A program made the translations under genes and the position numbers. The notes below the pieces were generated by a model that did no database searches, was not told where the DNA came from, and saw only the letters and a program-made list of their open reading frames with translations. From NCBI RefSeq assembly GCF_002886185.1, contig NZ_KZ614146.1:2340930-2404929 (forward strand): a stretch of DNA of 64,000 bases, written 5' to 3'. The stretch is from Salipaludibacillus neizhouensis. GTDB taxonomy: Bacteria > Bacillota > Bacilli > Bacillales > Salisediminibacteriaceae. Within the stretch, counting starts at the first letter, position 1; every line of letters begins with the position of its first letter. This document shows, one piece after another, positions 25,640 to 34,130 of the stretch.

Positions 25640-27271
25640 TTATTTTACTGTTAATATCACACGTTGATAATGCTTTAATCCATGTGCACCGTCATCTTCT
25701 ACTTCTGCAATAATATGAATCGTGTCCCCAGAATTAGCATCTTCAGGTACAGTAAAGGTCACTGTGTCTGTATCGCTTCCTGAAAGCTCAATTGTGTTAG
25801 TTACTTCACCCTCGGCTAAGTTACGGTGAAGGCCTAATTGTAGGTCTCCTGCCATTTCTTTTTCAACTTCTAATGGCTCTACATTTGAATCTTCATACGT
25901 ATCTACTTCAAAATATCTCCACCAGCTATAAGTTAAGTTGTCACCATCTGGGTCAGCAGCGTTTGCATGAAGCGTTATTTCTTGCCCTTTTTCCACTTCT
26001 AAATCTAATCCTTCTTCGACTGTAAGTGTAGGATTATGGTTCGCATCTGCATAGTCAGACTCAATTATCCAGTCTGCACGTGCTGCAAAATCATCTTGAA
26101 TATCATCAAACCAGCGCATTAATGAATACTCTGCCTCATAGTGCTCTGTGTATGGGTTATAATCTAACACTGTATTTTTAAATAGTTTGTCCCTTTCTGC
26201 ACCAAATCGGCCGCCCCATCCTCCGTATGAAGGATTTTCTAAGCTTCTCAATCCGTTATCGATTAAATAGAAGAATGATGGTGAGTCACCTTCAGAAATG
26301 AAATCATAACGATTATATTGTGGATTGTTTTCAAGATATTCTTCACTACCACGTTGTTCCTCTGGTAATTCTCCTTCGATGATGTTGCCATCGCCCATTA
26401 ACGCATACATATCTAATAACTTTCCATGACCTTTAATATGCTCGTTATTCCAATCACCTTGTAGTCTGCTATTTACTTCTTCTGTATGAAATTGCCAAGC
26501 ATAAGCAAAATGCCAGAAGTTAGATCGGTCATTAATAATTCTAATCTCCGGCCACTCTTTTGCAATATAAGATCCATAGCTATCATCCTGATCTAATATG
26601 ATATATAAAATTAACTTATCACTAACTGCTTGTTTAATTTCTTCCCAATTTTCCATGCCTTCATATTCTTCTTGGATAGATTTCAAAGCTCTTGCAGTAG
26701 TATTTGTTCCACCCCATGTTTGAACATATAAATCGCTTTCATCCTCATTTAAGAATAATTCTTGTAGGAACTCCGATCCTTCTGTTATTTCTTCCATTTC
26801 ACCTACATTAGAAATGTTACCTATTTTTGTATTCTCACGTAAAAATTCAGGTTCAGGATAGCCCTCTGCATGTGTTGTTAAGTTAGGATATGCTTCTTCA
26901 TAAGCATCAATCATTTCGAATAACCACTCTGTTCCTGTCCATCTGAACGGATCGATTCCTTGCTCTTCATCACCAGCATAATGATACATGGAGCTAGTAA
27001 GAACAATACCTTCTAATTCCATTTCATTCGCATACAAAAGATAACGAAGGACAGAGTTCATATCGTCCACTTCTCCATCTGTTGTAATAACCGTACGAGC
27101 CTTAGCATTTAAAGTCTCCTCTGTTCCTTCCGTATCCTCATTCACTTCACTATTTTCGATGTTAACGCTTTCTTCATTGGTAGCCGTATCTGTTTCACTG
27201 TTACTATTACAACCTGTAATGAAAAATACGCTAAGTAGCAACATTAGTAAAAGCTGAGTACTTTTCTTCAT
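25640..27271 (-). CDS. DUF1593 lipoprotein with nucleoside-hydrolase-like domain
   Basis: The protein has 543 residues. The signal peptide ends in a lipobox (FFITGCNS), so it is a lipoprotein anchored outside the membrane. After an acidic linker, residue 60 onward has VITTDGEVDDMNSVLRYLLY, the D-x-x-DD calcium motif of nucleoside-hydrolase-like folds. The C-terminal 110 residues form an Ig/cadherin-like beta domain (DPDGDNLTYSWWRYFE), as in DUF1593 proteins. The family is linked to polysaccharide or sugar-containing substrate use. Its upstream region carries a CcpA-type box and a leader terminator, which supports a carbon-source role. Confidence 0.85.
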   Translation of the reverse strand: MKKSTQLLLMLLLSVFFITGCNSNSETDTATNEESVNIENSEVNEDTEGTEETLNAKARTVITTDGEVDDMNSVLRYLLYANEMELEGIVLTSSMYHYAGDEEQGIDPFRWTGTEWLFEMIDAYEEAYPNLTTHAEGYPEPEFLRENTKIGNISNVGEMEEITEGSEFLQELFLNEDESDLYVQTWGGTNTTARALKSIQEEYEGMENWEEIKQAVSDKLILYIILDQDDSYGSYIAKEWPEIRIINDRSNFWHFAYAWQFHTEEVNSRLQGDWNNEHIKGHGKLLDMYALMGDGNIIEGELPEEQRGSEEYLENNPQYNRYDFISEGDSPSFFYLIDNGLRSLENPSYGGWGGRFGAERDKLFKNTVLDYNPYTEHYEAEYSLMRWFDDIQDDFAARADWIIESDYADANHNPTLTVEEGLDLEVEKGQEITLHANAADPDGDNLTYSWWRYFEVDTYEDSNVEPLEVEKEMAGDLQLGLHRNLAEGEVTNTIELSGSDTDTVTFTVPEDANSGDTIHIIAEVEDDGAHGLKHYQRVILTVK

Positions 27272-27319
27272 CTTGTTCTTCCTTTCTATTTCATAAATTT
27301 AATATAGAAGTAGCAATCA

Positions 27320-27374
27320 AGACATAAAAAAAACCTAAATCAAGGCAAATTTTACATTTGCCTTGATTTAGGTT
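27320..27374 (-). terminator. Leader terminator/attenuator upstream of the DUF1593 gene
   Basis: A perfect 19-bp stem (AACCTAAATCAAGGCAAAT and complement, 5-nt loop) is followed on the minus strand by eight T residues. It lies between the promoter at 27410 and the start at 27271, so transcription would stop before the gene unless relieved. Confidence 0.82.
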
Positions 27375-27409
27375 ATGCCCATTCGGTAACATTCCTATAT
27401 CATGTTGAG

Positions 27410-27438
27410 ATTATACCAGACATTAAAAACGGTTGCAA
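27410..27438 (-). promoter_or_regulatory. Promoter with overlapping CcpA (cre) site
   Basis: TTGCAA at 27433-27438, 17 bp, TATAAT at 27410-27415 with an extended -10. TTGCAACCGTTTTTA (27438 down to 27424) matches the cre consensus WTGNAANCGNWNNCW at 14 of 15 positions and covers the -35. Confidence 0.75.
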
Positions 27439-28050
27439 ACATTTTAATAGACGTCTAATACAGTCTTGAACTAAATCATAATTAACAATAAATTAGATAG
27501 TAACATGCTAAATACTAGATTTACCAAACCTTGTAAATAAATAATGCAAAAGGTAATATGACTCTGGGATAACCCCCGTTCAACAGCCTTCATTTTATAT
27601 TCTTTTTGATAAATAGAACTCTGTTGATTTGTTCATATCAATATCCTAATAGATGCTCGCTTCGGTATACGATAAATTTCTTTCAAGTCGAAAGGCTCAT
27701 ATCAATGCTCGAATAAATTATTGACCGATTGGCCATGTTGATAATTAGATTACGAAAAATGCCTATCTCCATGTAACCCATGAAAAAAACTTTCCATAAG
27801 TTTAAACAACTTATGAGAAGCCTCTGTTAAAATCACATTGTTAAGGAAGTGTTAGCATTTCAATCTAACCTTACTCAAAAACCAAATCATATAATGGGTC
27901 GAGGGGCAACTTACATCATGCCGCCCATGCCTCCCATATCAGGCATTCCGCCGCCGGGAACTGCCTTCTTCTATAAATAATTGATATTATAGGGGTTACT
28001 GTACACTGGAATACCCAAAGGATGTTCCGTTCTATCTCCCTTTAGTTGTT
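27439..28050. other. Accessory intergenic region with a groEL tail fragment
   Basis: About 600 bp have no gene. A short fragment of groEL is annotated separately at 27911. CATAAGTT...AACTTATG near 27797-27820 is a small hairpin. The rest shows no coding signal. Confidence 0.5.
27911..27970 (-). pseudogene. groEL 3'-end fragment
   Basis: Read on the minus strand the codons give KKAVPGGGMPDMGGMGGMM followed by TAA, the characteristic GroEL C-terminal tail. The reading frame is closed by TAG directly upstream (27971-27973), so only 19 residues survive. There is no other groEL sequence nearby. Confidence 0.75.
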
Positions 28051-29145
28051 TCATTTGCTTTTTTTGAATACATTTCGAATAAAACGGACAGTTTGATTCA
28101 TTCTCAGTTTGTTTGAACCTTTAACTAAAATCGTTGAATTAGCTTCAAGTTTATGCCGTAATACTGCATGGAGGGTTTTTTTCGATGAAAAGTGCTTTAC
28201 ACATGTTGATGGAAATCCAGAATTAATGGCACTATCGCCAATCAATTTTGCTTTAGAACCTACCGTAAATAAAAGATCTATCTTTTTCTCTGCAATATAC
28301 TTTCCAACTTCTGTATGCCCCTGAACAGAATACTTCCCTAAATTAAGCATGCTTCCTAAGACAACAACTCTTTTATGATCACTAATGCTTTCAACAAGAA
28401 CATCTATAGCTGCTTTAGCTGAATGCGGATTAGAACTATAGGTATCATCAATTACTTTTATTCCTTTGCCGAGATGAAAAAGATTAAATCTCCTTTTCAT
28501 TTTGTGAAATCTTTCTAACCCTTTTTTTATATCCTCTGCATTAAAACCAAGCTGATGACTAACAGCAATAGCGAATAGAGCATTTGAAATATGATGAAAA
28601 CCGAAAATAGGAATAAAAAACGAGTATTTTTTCCTATCGAGATTTGTATCAAAGGTCATTCCTTTATCAACATATTGAATATTAGAAGCAAAATAATCTG
28701 CTTTTTGTTTATAACCAGTTTTGACTATTTTTCCTTTAAAGCCAGTATATAGTAGTCTAGAATTTGGATCATCAGCATTTAGAAACAAAATTCCGTTTTG
28801 TTTCATACCTTTAATCAACTTAGATTTCTCCTTAGCAATGCCCCTAACTTTACCTCCAAAATAGCCAACATGAGCAGTACCTATATTTGTAATCACACCG
28901 ATTGTAGGCTTAATAGTATTACAATGTTTAGTAATACTGCCTTTACCACCCATACCGTATTCTAAAACAATTCCTTGATGCCGTTTTTTAATTTTTTGTT
29001 TATGCTTTTGAGTTGCCCTATAATGGTTTAAATTAGCTCTACTTTTATAAATATCCCATCTTTTTTTAAGAATAGAAGCAATCATTTCCTTTGTTGTTGA
29101 TTTTCCTGCACTACCAGTAACAGCAATGATTGGTCTTTCTTTCAA
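28051..29145 (-). CDS. Mur-ligase-family amide ligase (MurF-like, without N-terminal domain)
   Basis: The 364-residue protein starts directly at the Mur ATPase domain: AVTGSAGKSTTKEM is the P-loop, VLEYGMGGKG and GVITNIGTAHVGYFG follow, and KVIDDTYSSNPHS begins the third domain. MurF proper has about 90 more N-terminal residues for UDP binding. The start is TTG at 29145 with GAAGGTG 5 nt upstream. It lies downstream of an ATP-grasp gene on the same strand. Such a pair resembles the two halves of cyanophycin synthetase. The substrate is unknown; peptide- or polymer-ligation is inference. Confidence 0.82.
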   Translation of the reverse strand: MKERPIIAVTGSAGKSTTKEMIASILKKRWDIYKSRANLNHYRATQKHKQKIKKRHQGIVLEYGMGGKGSITKHCNTIKPTIGVITNIGTAHVGYFGGKVRGIAKEKSKLIKGMKQNGILFLNADDPNSRLLYTGFKGKIVKTGYKQKADYFASNIQYVDKGMTFDTNLDRKKYSFFIPIFGFHHISNALFAIAVSHQLGFNAEDIKKGLERFHKMKRRFNLFHLGKGIKVIDDTYSSNPHSAKAAIDVLVESISDHKRVVVLGSMLNLGKYSVQGHTEVGKYIAEKKIDLLFTVGSKAKLIGDSAINSGFPSTCVKHFSSKKTLHAVLRHKLEANSTILVKGSNKLRMNQTVRFIRNVFKKSK

Positions 29146-29434
29146 GTTTTCACCTTCACTTCTTTTTAAACGAAATATTCTTTAATTTATAGTTAACTCT
29201 TATCTTTGTTGATTTTCCATCTCTTTCTATACGCATTTATTCTGTAATACATCGTTCTATCTTTTAATTAAAGATAGGATATTTTTTAGAAGAATAATAG
29301 ACAAATGTTTCACTGTTTCAAAGTCTATACTCTGCTTATTCTTGATATTAACGTTTTATAGGAACTAGTTTTTACTGAAGACTTTTTAATAGCTTCTTTT
29401 TTCTACAAACCTTCCGCCCCATGCTAACCATAAA
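29146..29434. other. Spacer between ATP-grasp and Mur-ligase genes with a paralogue stub
   Basis: This 290-bp spacer holds the short gene remnant at 29193. The rest is AT-rich with no other coding signal. Its presence argues that a third gene was lost here. Confidence 0.5.
29193..29267 (-). pseudogene. C-terminal stub of a second ATP-grasp protein
   Basis: The minus strand reads LKDRTMYYRINAYRKRWKIN and ends KDKS before TAA. This matches the intact neighbour's C-terminus LNDKTMYRRIKNIRRENKK. An upstream in-frame stop shows only 24 codons remain. Confidence 0.72.
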
Positions 29435-30250
29435 TTAAATTATTTTTTTATTTTCCCGGCGGATATTCTTAATTCTCCGATACATTGTTTTATCATTTAA
29501 TTTATAGAAACTTTTTATACCGGGACATAAATTCCCCTCGATAATCCATACGTGACCCTCTCTATCTATCCCAACGTCCAAACCCATGATTGTTTGTTTT
29601 TTCCAATAGGAAGCAAGTTCTTTTGTTGCAATCAATACGACTCGTTCTATTTCCTTCATTATTTCTTTTCTATTCCTTGCTATATCATCATTTGCTTTTC
29701 TTAAAGCAGAAGTTACTGGAAGGATTATTCCCCCACCTGATCTATCGTTCGTTACCACAAAACCTTTTCCAGCCACCTTTGATACCATCCCTGTTACGTG
29801 CCACTCTCTCGACTCCTTTCGCTTTTGCACAATCACTCGGATGTCAAAGGGTTTGTTTTCATAGGTTGCAAGGTCAATGTACCTTTGAACGATATACGTT
29901 CGTTGAAGAATATGTTTTCGGTTTCTAATAAACTTCTCAATATAAGCAAGAGTTTCTTTCTCACTGGTGAAAATTATCTTTTTATTTTTTAAATGAATTT
30001 CATATTGGGATTCGCCTAAACGAGAGACCTTTAATATATTCCTTCCTTTTCTTCCTATTACTGGTTTCAAGACGACTTTATTGTATTTTCGTAAATAGTT
30101 CCATAGTATTTCTGGCGTGAATTTAGCCGTTTCCGGTAAATGGGGTTGTACCTTTATATTTTTCATCATAAGCTTATGTTTTTTCCACTTACTTCCTCCA
30201 GTGTATCTCAAAGTTCTTCCTCCCTCTATTTTAAAGTGCCTATCTCTCAT
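29435..30250 (-). CDS. YheC/YheD-type ATP-grasp ligase
   Basis: The protein has 271 residues, shorter than YheC (363) and YheD (453). It carries the C-terminal ATP-grasp core: KVVLKPVIGRKGRNILKV (ATP-binding loop), TYIVQRYIDLATYENKPFD, IRVIVQKR, GLDVGIDREGHVWIIEGN and a Mg-binding E/N near the end. YheC/YheD are coat-associated proteins in B. subtilis spores. It lies upstream of the Mur-ligase-like gene. The start at 30250 has a modest RBS (AAGGT). What it ligates is unknown. Confidence 0.85.
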   Translation of the reverse strand: MRDRHFKIEGGRTLRYTGGSKWKKHKLMMKNIKVQPHLPETAKFTPEILWNYLRKYNKVVLKPVIGRKGRNILKVSRLGESQYEIHLKNKKIIFTSEKETLAYIEKFIRNRKHILQRTYIVQRYIDLATYENKPFDIRVIVQKRKESREWHVTGMVSKVAGKGFVVTNDRSGGGIILPVTSALRKANDDIARNRKEIMKEIERVVLIATKELASYWKKQTIMGLDVGIDREGHVWIIEGNLCPGIKSFYKLNDKTMYRRIKNIRRENKKII

Positions 30251-30375
30251 TTACCTTGCATTGCTTTTGAGTCCTTAAGGTACCGTCTCAAACTTACACA
30301 CCTTTGTTTTAACAATATATGTCAAGAGTGTAAATGCGAAATAATGAAGGTAACCACTTATACAAAATTAATGAA

Positions 30376-30800
30376 AAGATACATGAAGAAAAATAGTAAG
30401 GAAACAGTACAATAAGGAGAGTCGATCGAAGCTTGGTCTGATACACCTGAATGCTAGCTGCATAGCTGCAGCAAAAATGGACAACAGAGCAAGTCGTAGA
30501 GGTATCCTCCCCGATCATAGCATCAGCCCGAGTTCGAGCTTAAGCTCAAATTGGATCAGAAGTATAGGCTCTGTTATCGGGTTTTAGTGAGAACTTACAC
30601 ATCGCTAAGGTAAATGGGAAGTATGTAATATTGATTGAAGGAGAGGCATTTTCTTTTGATAAAAGTGCGTCGCCAGAGGTGTTTTTGCAAACCGATTCGT
30701 TGGAGAATGTGTTGAAGAGGATTGGGAAGTAGGGTTTACACGAGAGAAAGAGTTGTTTTTATGACCAAAAGTGTGACCACTCTCACATACTCAAAATGTT
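30376..30800 (+). pseudogene. DUF3900-like gene fragment 1 (3' end plus downstream flank)
   Basis: The sequence parallels 24025-24460. TCGATCGAAGC, AAATGGACAAC, TAAATGGGAAGTATGTAATA and GTTGAAGAGGATTGGGAAGTAG are shared. Several deletions and stops break the frame. Similarity continues past the stop codon into GTGACCAAAAGTGTGACCA and AAAATGTTGTTA, so this is a segmental copy and not just a gene-internal match. Confidence 0.88.
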
Positions 30801-30836
30801 GTTATAAAGCATTTCGGTTTATTACTTGTTTAATAG

Positions 30837-30900
30837 GAAAACGGTATCAGGTACCATCAGTGGACAGTTTGTCCATAAACAGTATCTGATACCTTCCCCC
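30837..30900. repeat. Cruciform repeat, copy 1
   Basis: GGTATCAG and CTGATACC bracket an inner GTGGACA-GTT-TGTCCAT hairpin. Part of it recurs at 33078-33115 (GTGGACGGTTGTCCATAAACAG). It lies just past the 3' end of the methyltransferase gene. Confidence 0.7.
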
Positions 30901-30923
30901 TAATAATAGATTACCTTCTATGC

Positions 30924-31982
30924 TTATGCTCTTGTACGGTAGTTTAGATTATGATTCTTTAACGTTTTATCTTTTCCAAATAAAAAGTGCTTTTCCATAT
31001 CTGGTGAATATTTAGAGTTAATGGTTTTGTTGCCTGTTGCTTCTGCTACTGCCCTCAGCATGGCAGGTGATGCTCCACAACAAAGGCCAATATAATTAAC
31101 ACCAATATTTTGTGCTTCTTTTGCCCAATCCGCTAATTCATACCGGTTATGGTAAAGAGGATCTAACGATGTTGGGAAAGTTGTTTCAGTTGGCAGGGAA
31201 CAACTGCATCCTCCATCAGGTAAATTAAAGAATGTGGGGTGTTCTTCAGTAGTTCGGTATGGAATTGGTAATCCACCGACAAAACCTTTTACCTCTTCTC
31301 TAATTCTCCTTAGGTATGGCTGCATCGTATCTGGGCCACGGAAACAGTTCATTCCTACAACTAACGCACCTTTTTCTGAGAGAATTTTACAGGATTCTTC
31401 TACCGTATAACCCTCTCGCAATATATTCTCGCCCATCAACCCTAATGTAATAACTGCTGGCAAGTCTTGTTTCTGAATTTCTTCTAATGCTATAACAGCC
31501 TCTTCGTGGTAATAAAAGGTTTCAGCATGTATAAAATCAACCTCTTCTTCTTTACACCACTTTACCATCTCCGCAAACATACTTCTTACTTTTTCCTTAG
31601 ATTCGAGATCTTGAGGATCAAAAATATTCGTATTAGAAATGTTACCTGCCACTAATGCTTCCTCTATAGGATGTTCTTTTGCCACTTCCTTCGCCAAACG
31701 GATTGCACTTCGATTTAATGGCTCAAGTAAATGTTCTTTACCTATAATTCTCATTTTTTCACGGTGGGCATTATATGTGAAAGCTAAAACTACATCTGAA
31801 CCTGCATTCATATAATCTCGATATGTTTGTTTTAAAACCTCTGGGTTTTCCAAAGCTACATCGGGTACGAAAGAACCTGCTTGTAAATATCCTCTGCGTT
31901 CCATTTCAAACAAATACCCTTCTCCTACAATGACGGTGCCTTCTTTTAATCTTTGTTCTAAACTTCTTTTCTCCACTACCAT
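30924..31982 (-). CDS. Homocysteine/betaine S-methyltransferase-family enzyme
   Basis: The 352-residue protein begins GTVIVGEGYLFEMERRGY, typical of the Hcy-binding barrel. The zinc ligands are VVGMNCFRG (about residue 215) and the paired Cys of IGLCCGASP (about 300). This is the BHMT-type layout; MetH-like cobalamin domains are absent. It would transfer a methyl group from betaine, S-methylmethionine or a similar donor to homocysteine in the cytosol. A LysR gene lies 95 bp upstream on the same strand and may control it. The donor cannot be told. Confidence 0.85.
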   Translation of the reverse strand: MVVEKRSLEQRLKEGTVIVGEGYLFEMERRGYLQAGSFVPDVALENPEVLKQTYRDYMNAGSDVVLAFTYNAHREKMRIIGKEHLLEPLNRSAIRLAKEVAKEHPIEEALVAGNISNTNIFDPQDLESKEKVRSMFAEMVKWCKEEEVDFIHAETFYYHEEAVIALEEIQKQDLPAVITLGLMGENILREGYTVEESCKILSEKGALVVGMNCFRGPDTMQPYLRRIREEVKGFVGGLPIPYRTTEEHPTFFNLPDGGCSCSLPTETTFPTSLDPLYHNRYELADWAKEAQNIGVNYIGLCCGASPAMLRAVAEATGNKTINSKYSPDMEKHFLFGKDKTLKNHNLNYRTRA

Positions 31983-32077
31983 CTAAACCCTCTCCCTTTT
32001 TTAATCTAAGGTTAGTGTAGCAAAGAAATAGTAATATAACATAACACCTAAAGTCTATCGATTGCCATAGTTTTAAA

Positions 32078-32998
32078 CTATAATACATTTAATTCATCGG
32101 CAATCGTTTCTTTTAAATAGTTAATATAAATCGTTGCTAGCGGGCTGTTTGTGACATCCTTATGTGTAATATAGCCAATCGCGATTCGCTCATCCACATT
32201 TAAAGGAAGCGCCACAATATCATCATCGTTGATATCATAACTAATTACTCCTGTTGAAATCGTATATCCGTTCAACCCTATCAGTAGATTAAATAAAGTA
32301 GCTCGGTCACTCACGCGAATGTTTTTTGGTCTCGAAACCGTGCTGAGTATCTCCTCAGAAAAATAAAATGAGTTATAATCCCCTTGTTCAAAAGATAGAT
32401 ACGGATAAGGAATTAAATCATCTAAGGACACAGATTCCTGAATCGCAAGTGGATTGGTAGAACTTATAAACACGTGCGCCCTTGCTTCAAATAGGTCATG
32501 AAATATCAAATTTCCCTCTCTTAGAAACTTACAAATCACCTGTCGATTGAAATCATTCAAGTATAAAATTCCAATTTCACTACGAAGGTTTTTTACATCA
32601 TCAATGATTTCATACGTCCTTGTTTCTCGGAATGTAAATTCATATTCATCACGATTATAGTCTCTTAGAAGTTTTACAAATGCACTGACTGCAAAGGCAT
32701 AATGCTGTGCTGATACAGAAAAATGCTGCTGTGGTGATTCTGTCGCATTGGTATAGCGATTTTCAAGCAATTCTGCCTGCTCAATGACCTGTCTTGCGTA
32801 ACCTAAAAACTCCGCCCCCTCTGGAGTAATGACAATTCCCTTATTCGTACGTGAAAAAATCGTAATTCCCAATTCTTTCTCTAATTCTTTAATTGCATTG
32901 GATAGACTCGGTTGACTAATAAACAATTGCTGTGCTGCATAACTAATCGATCTGTTCCTAGCCACTTCGATTACATATTTTAATTGTTGTAATGTCAT
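32078..32998 (-). CDS. LysR-family transcriptional regulator
   Basis: The 306-residue protein has the standard layout. The N-terminal winged HTH reads LQQLKYVIEVARNRSISYAA, then LFISQPSLSNAIKELEKELG. The C-terminal 215 residues form the inducer-binding domain. GGGGAGG precedes the ATG. It is upstream of, and codirectional with, the methyltransferase gene. Regulation of methionine or homocysteine supply is an inference from neighbours only. Confidence 0.9.
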   Translation of the reverse strand: MTLQQLKYVIEVARNRSISYAAQQLFISQPSLSNAIKELEKELGITIFSRTNKGIVITPEGAEFLGYARQVIEQAELLENRYTNATESPQQHFSVSAQHYAFAVSAFVKLLRDYNRDEYEFTFRETRTYEIIDDVKNLRSEIGILYLNDFNRQVICKFLREGNLIFHDLFEARAHVFISSTNPLAIQESVSLDDLIPYPYLSFEQGDYNSFYFSEEILSTVSRPKNIRVSDRATLFNLLIGLNGYTISTGVISYDINDDDIVALPLNVDERIAIGYITHKDVTNSPLATIYINYLKETIADELNVL

Positions 32999-33074
32999 CT
33001 ACTTTTCCTCCCCGCTCCCATTACATAATTTTATCTTAGCATAGACAGCTTGGGAAGAATTTTAAACACAACTA

Positions 33075-33115
33075 AGCACTATCTGTGGACGGTTGTCCAT
33101 AAACAGCACCAGGGA
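33075..33115. repeat. Cruciform repeat, copy 2 (partial)
   Basis: GTGGACGGTTGTCCATAAACAG resembles the core at 30858-30882. The outer stem is not kept. Confidence 0.6.
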
Positions 33116-33144
33116 ACATTAACCCTACCACTTTTGTACTGCAG

Positions 33145-33506
33145 AATGAATGGGGACTGAAAAACCATCAATCCTCTCATGAACGTTTATCCGAGGACTT
33201 CTTAAAATATGTAGAATACAACAGGTCGATGGTGGAAATTATTTGAGATAAAGTCGTTGAAACGATCCAGCAATACATCGCTGAAACATATGAAGAAGAC
33301 AGTGAAGAACGGGTACAGGAAGAGGAATCGATCGAAGCATGGTCAAATACACCTTGAACGCCAGCTACAAGGAAAATGGACAACAGAGCAGGTCGTAGAA
33401 GCCTCTTCCCCTATCATTGATCATCAGACTGAGGTCGAGTTAAAGCTCAAGTTGGATCACATGGAAGTTAAGGCTCTCTTATCCGATTTCAGTGACAACC
33501 TATACA
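33145..33506 (+). pseudogene. DUF3900-like gene fragment 2 (internal part)
   Basis: The sequence parallels about 23886-24240 of the intact gene at high identity (for example GACTTCTTAAAATATGTAGA and CGATCGAAGCATGGTCAAAT). A TGA replaces the CGA codon early and a one-base insertion follows ACACCT. Ends do not coincide with fragment 1, so the two come from separate events or copies. Confidence 0.9.
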
Positions 33507-33546
33507 ATTCATTTTCTTCAGGTCGATCTTATCACTTAGTAAACTT

Positions 33547-33738
33547 CTAAAAAATATCAAATACATTCCTTAACCCTCTTCCTACACCACGTATCAACCA
33601 AATAATTAACCTGAATGGAAGTAAAACCAATTCCGGCAACCAAAATAAAAAATCTACAATAAAATCTAAAATTGAATACTTTTCATTATTTTTCTTTCGT
33701 CTCGTTTTTATTTTCTTTCTATTCCACCATTCTTTCAT
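33547..33738 (-). CDS. Small basic membrane protein, 63 residues
   Basis: The ATG at 33738 has GGGGGAG upstream. The N-terminal 20 residues are strongly basic (KEWWNRKKIKTRRKKNNEK). They are followed by one or two hydrophobic helices (DFIVDFLFWLPELVLLPFRL, then IWLIRGVGRGLRNVF). The pattern suggests a peripheral or single-span membrane protein with a cytosolic basic head. I do not recognise the family. It abuts the DUF3900-like fragment. Confidence 0.6.
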   Translation of the reverse strand: MKEWWNRKKIKTRRKKNNEKYSILDFIVDFLFWLPELVLLPFRLIIWLIRGVGRGLRNVFDIF

Positions 33739-33848
33739 GTAAAGCGTCTCCCCCTTTACTATTTAAAATTACAATTTTGTTTAAGCCCCTCTTTTTATCA
33801 CCTTCCATTCATTTACCAGTATTTTAACATAAATATCCATATTTAATC

Positions 33849-34100
33849 TAAAAAACGTAGTGTCTTTTTTTCTATTTTGTCGCTTTTGTTATTAAGGAAG
33901 GTTGTTTCTTGGCTTGGAAAAGCAAAAAACACCACTCATTAAGAAAGGGTGTCCACACAGACTATTTTTTGCATCAATAACTCGAAGTAGCGAAGGCGGC
34001 GACTCCAACAGGAAAAGCAATAGCTGAAGCGTTGCCCGCGGAAAGCGTCCACCTAAAGCGTATTCGAGCATTCTGTTCGATGAAAATACAATCTCTCTTA
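33849..34100. repeat. Bacillaceae dispersed repeat (GCGACTCC...GCGTCC type)
   Basis: GGCGGCGACTCCAACAGGAAAAGC, GCGTTGCCCGCGGAAAGCGTCC and GTATTCGAGCATTCTG follow each other from about 33980. The block order recurs in part at 8446, 54218 and 61755. AAAAACGTAGTGTCTTTT at 33850-33868 is a short piece of the other dispersed element. No gene lies here. Confidence 0.75.
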
Positions 34101-34130
34101 CTTCAATACCTTTACAAACAATTAAAGAAA

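Noticed and set aside
30309-30518. 69-codon minus-strand frame near the ATP-grasp gene
   Set aside because: It is Cys/Tyr/Ser-rich without an RBS and lies over the DUF3900-like fragment.
33257-33550. 97-codon frame in the DUF3900-like fragment
   Set aside because: It covers a frameshifted gene fragment; the parent gene's frame is broken and no RBS is present.
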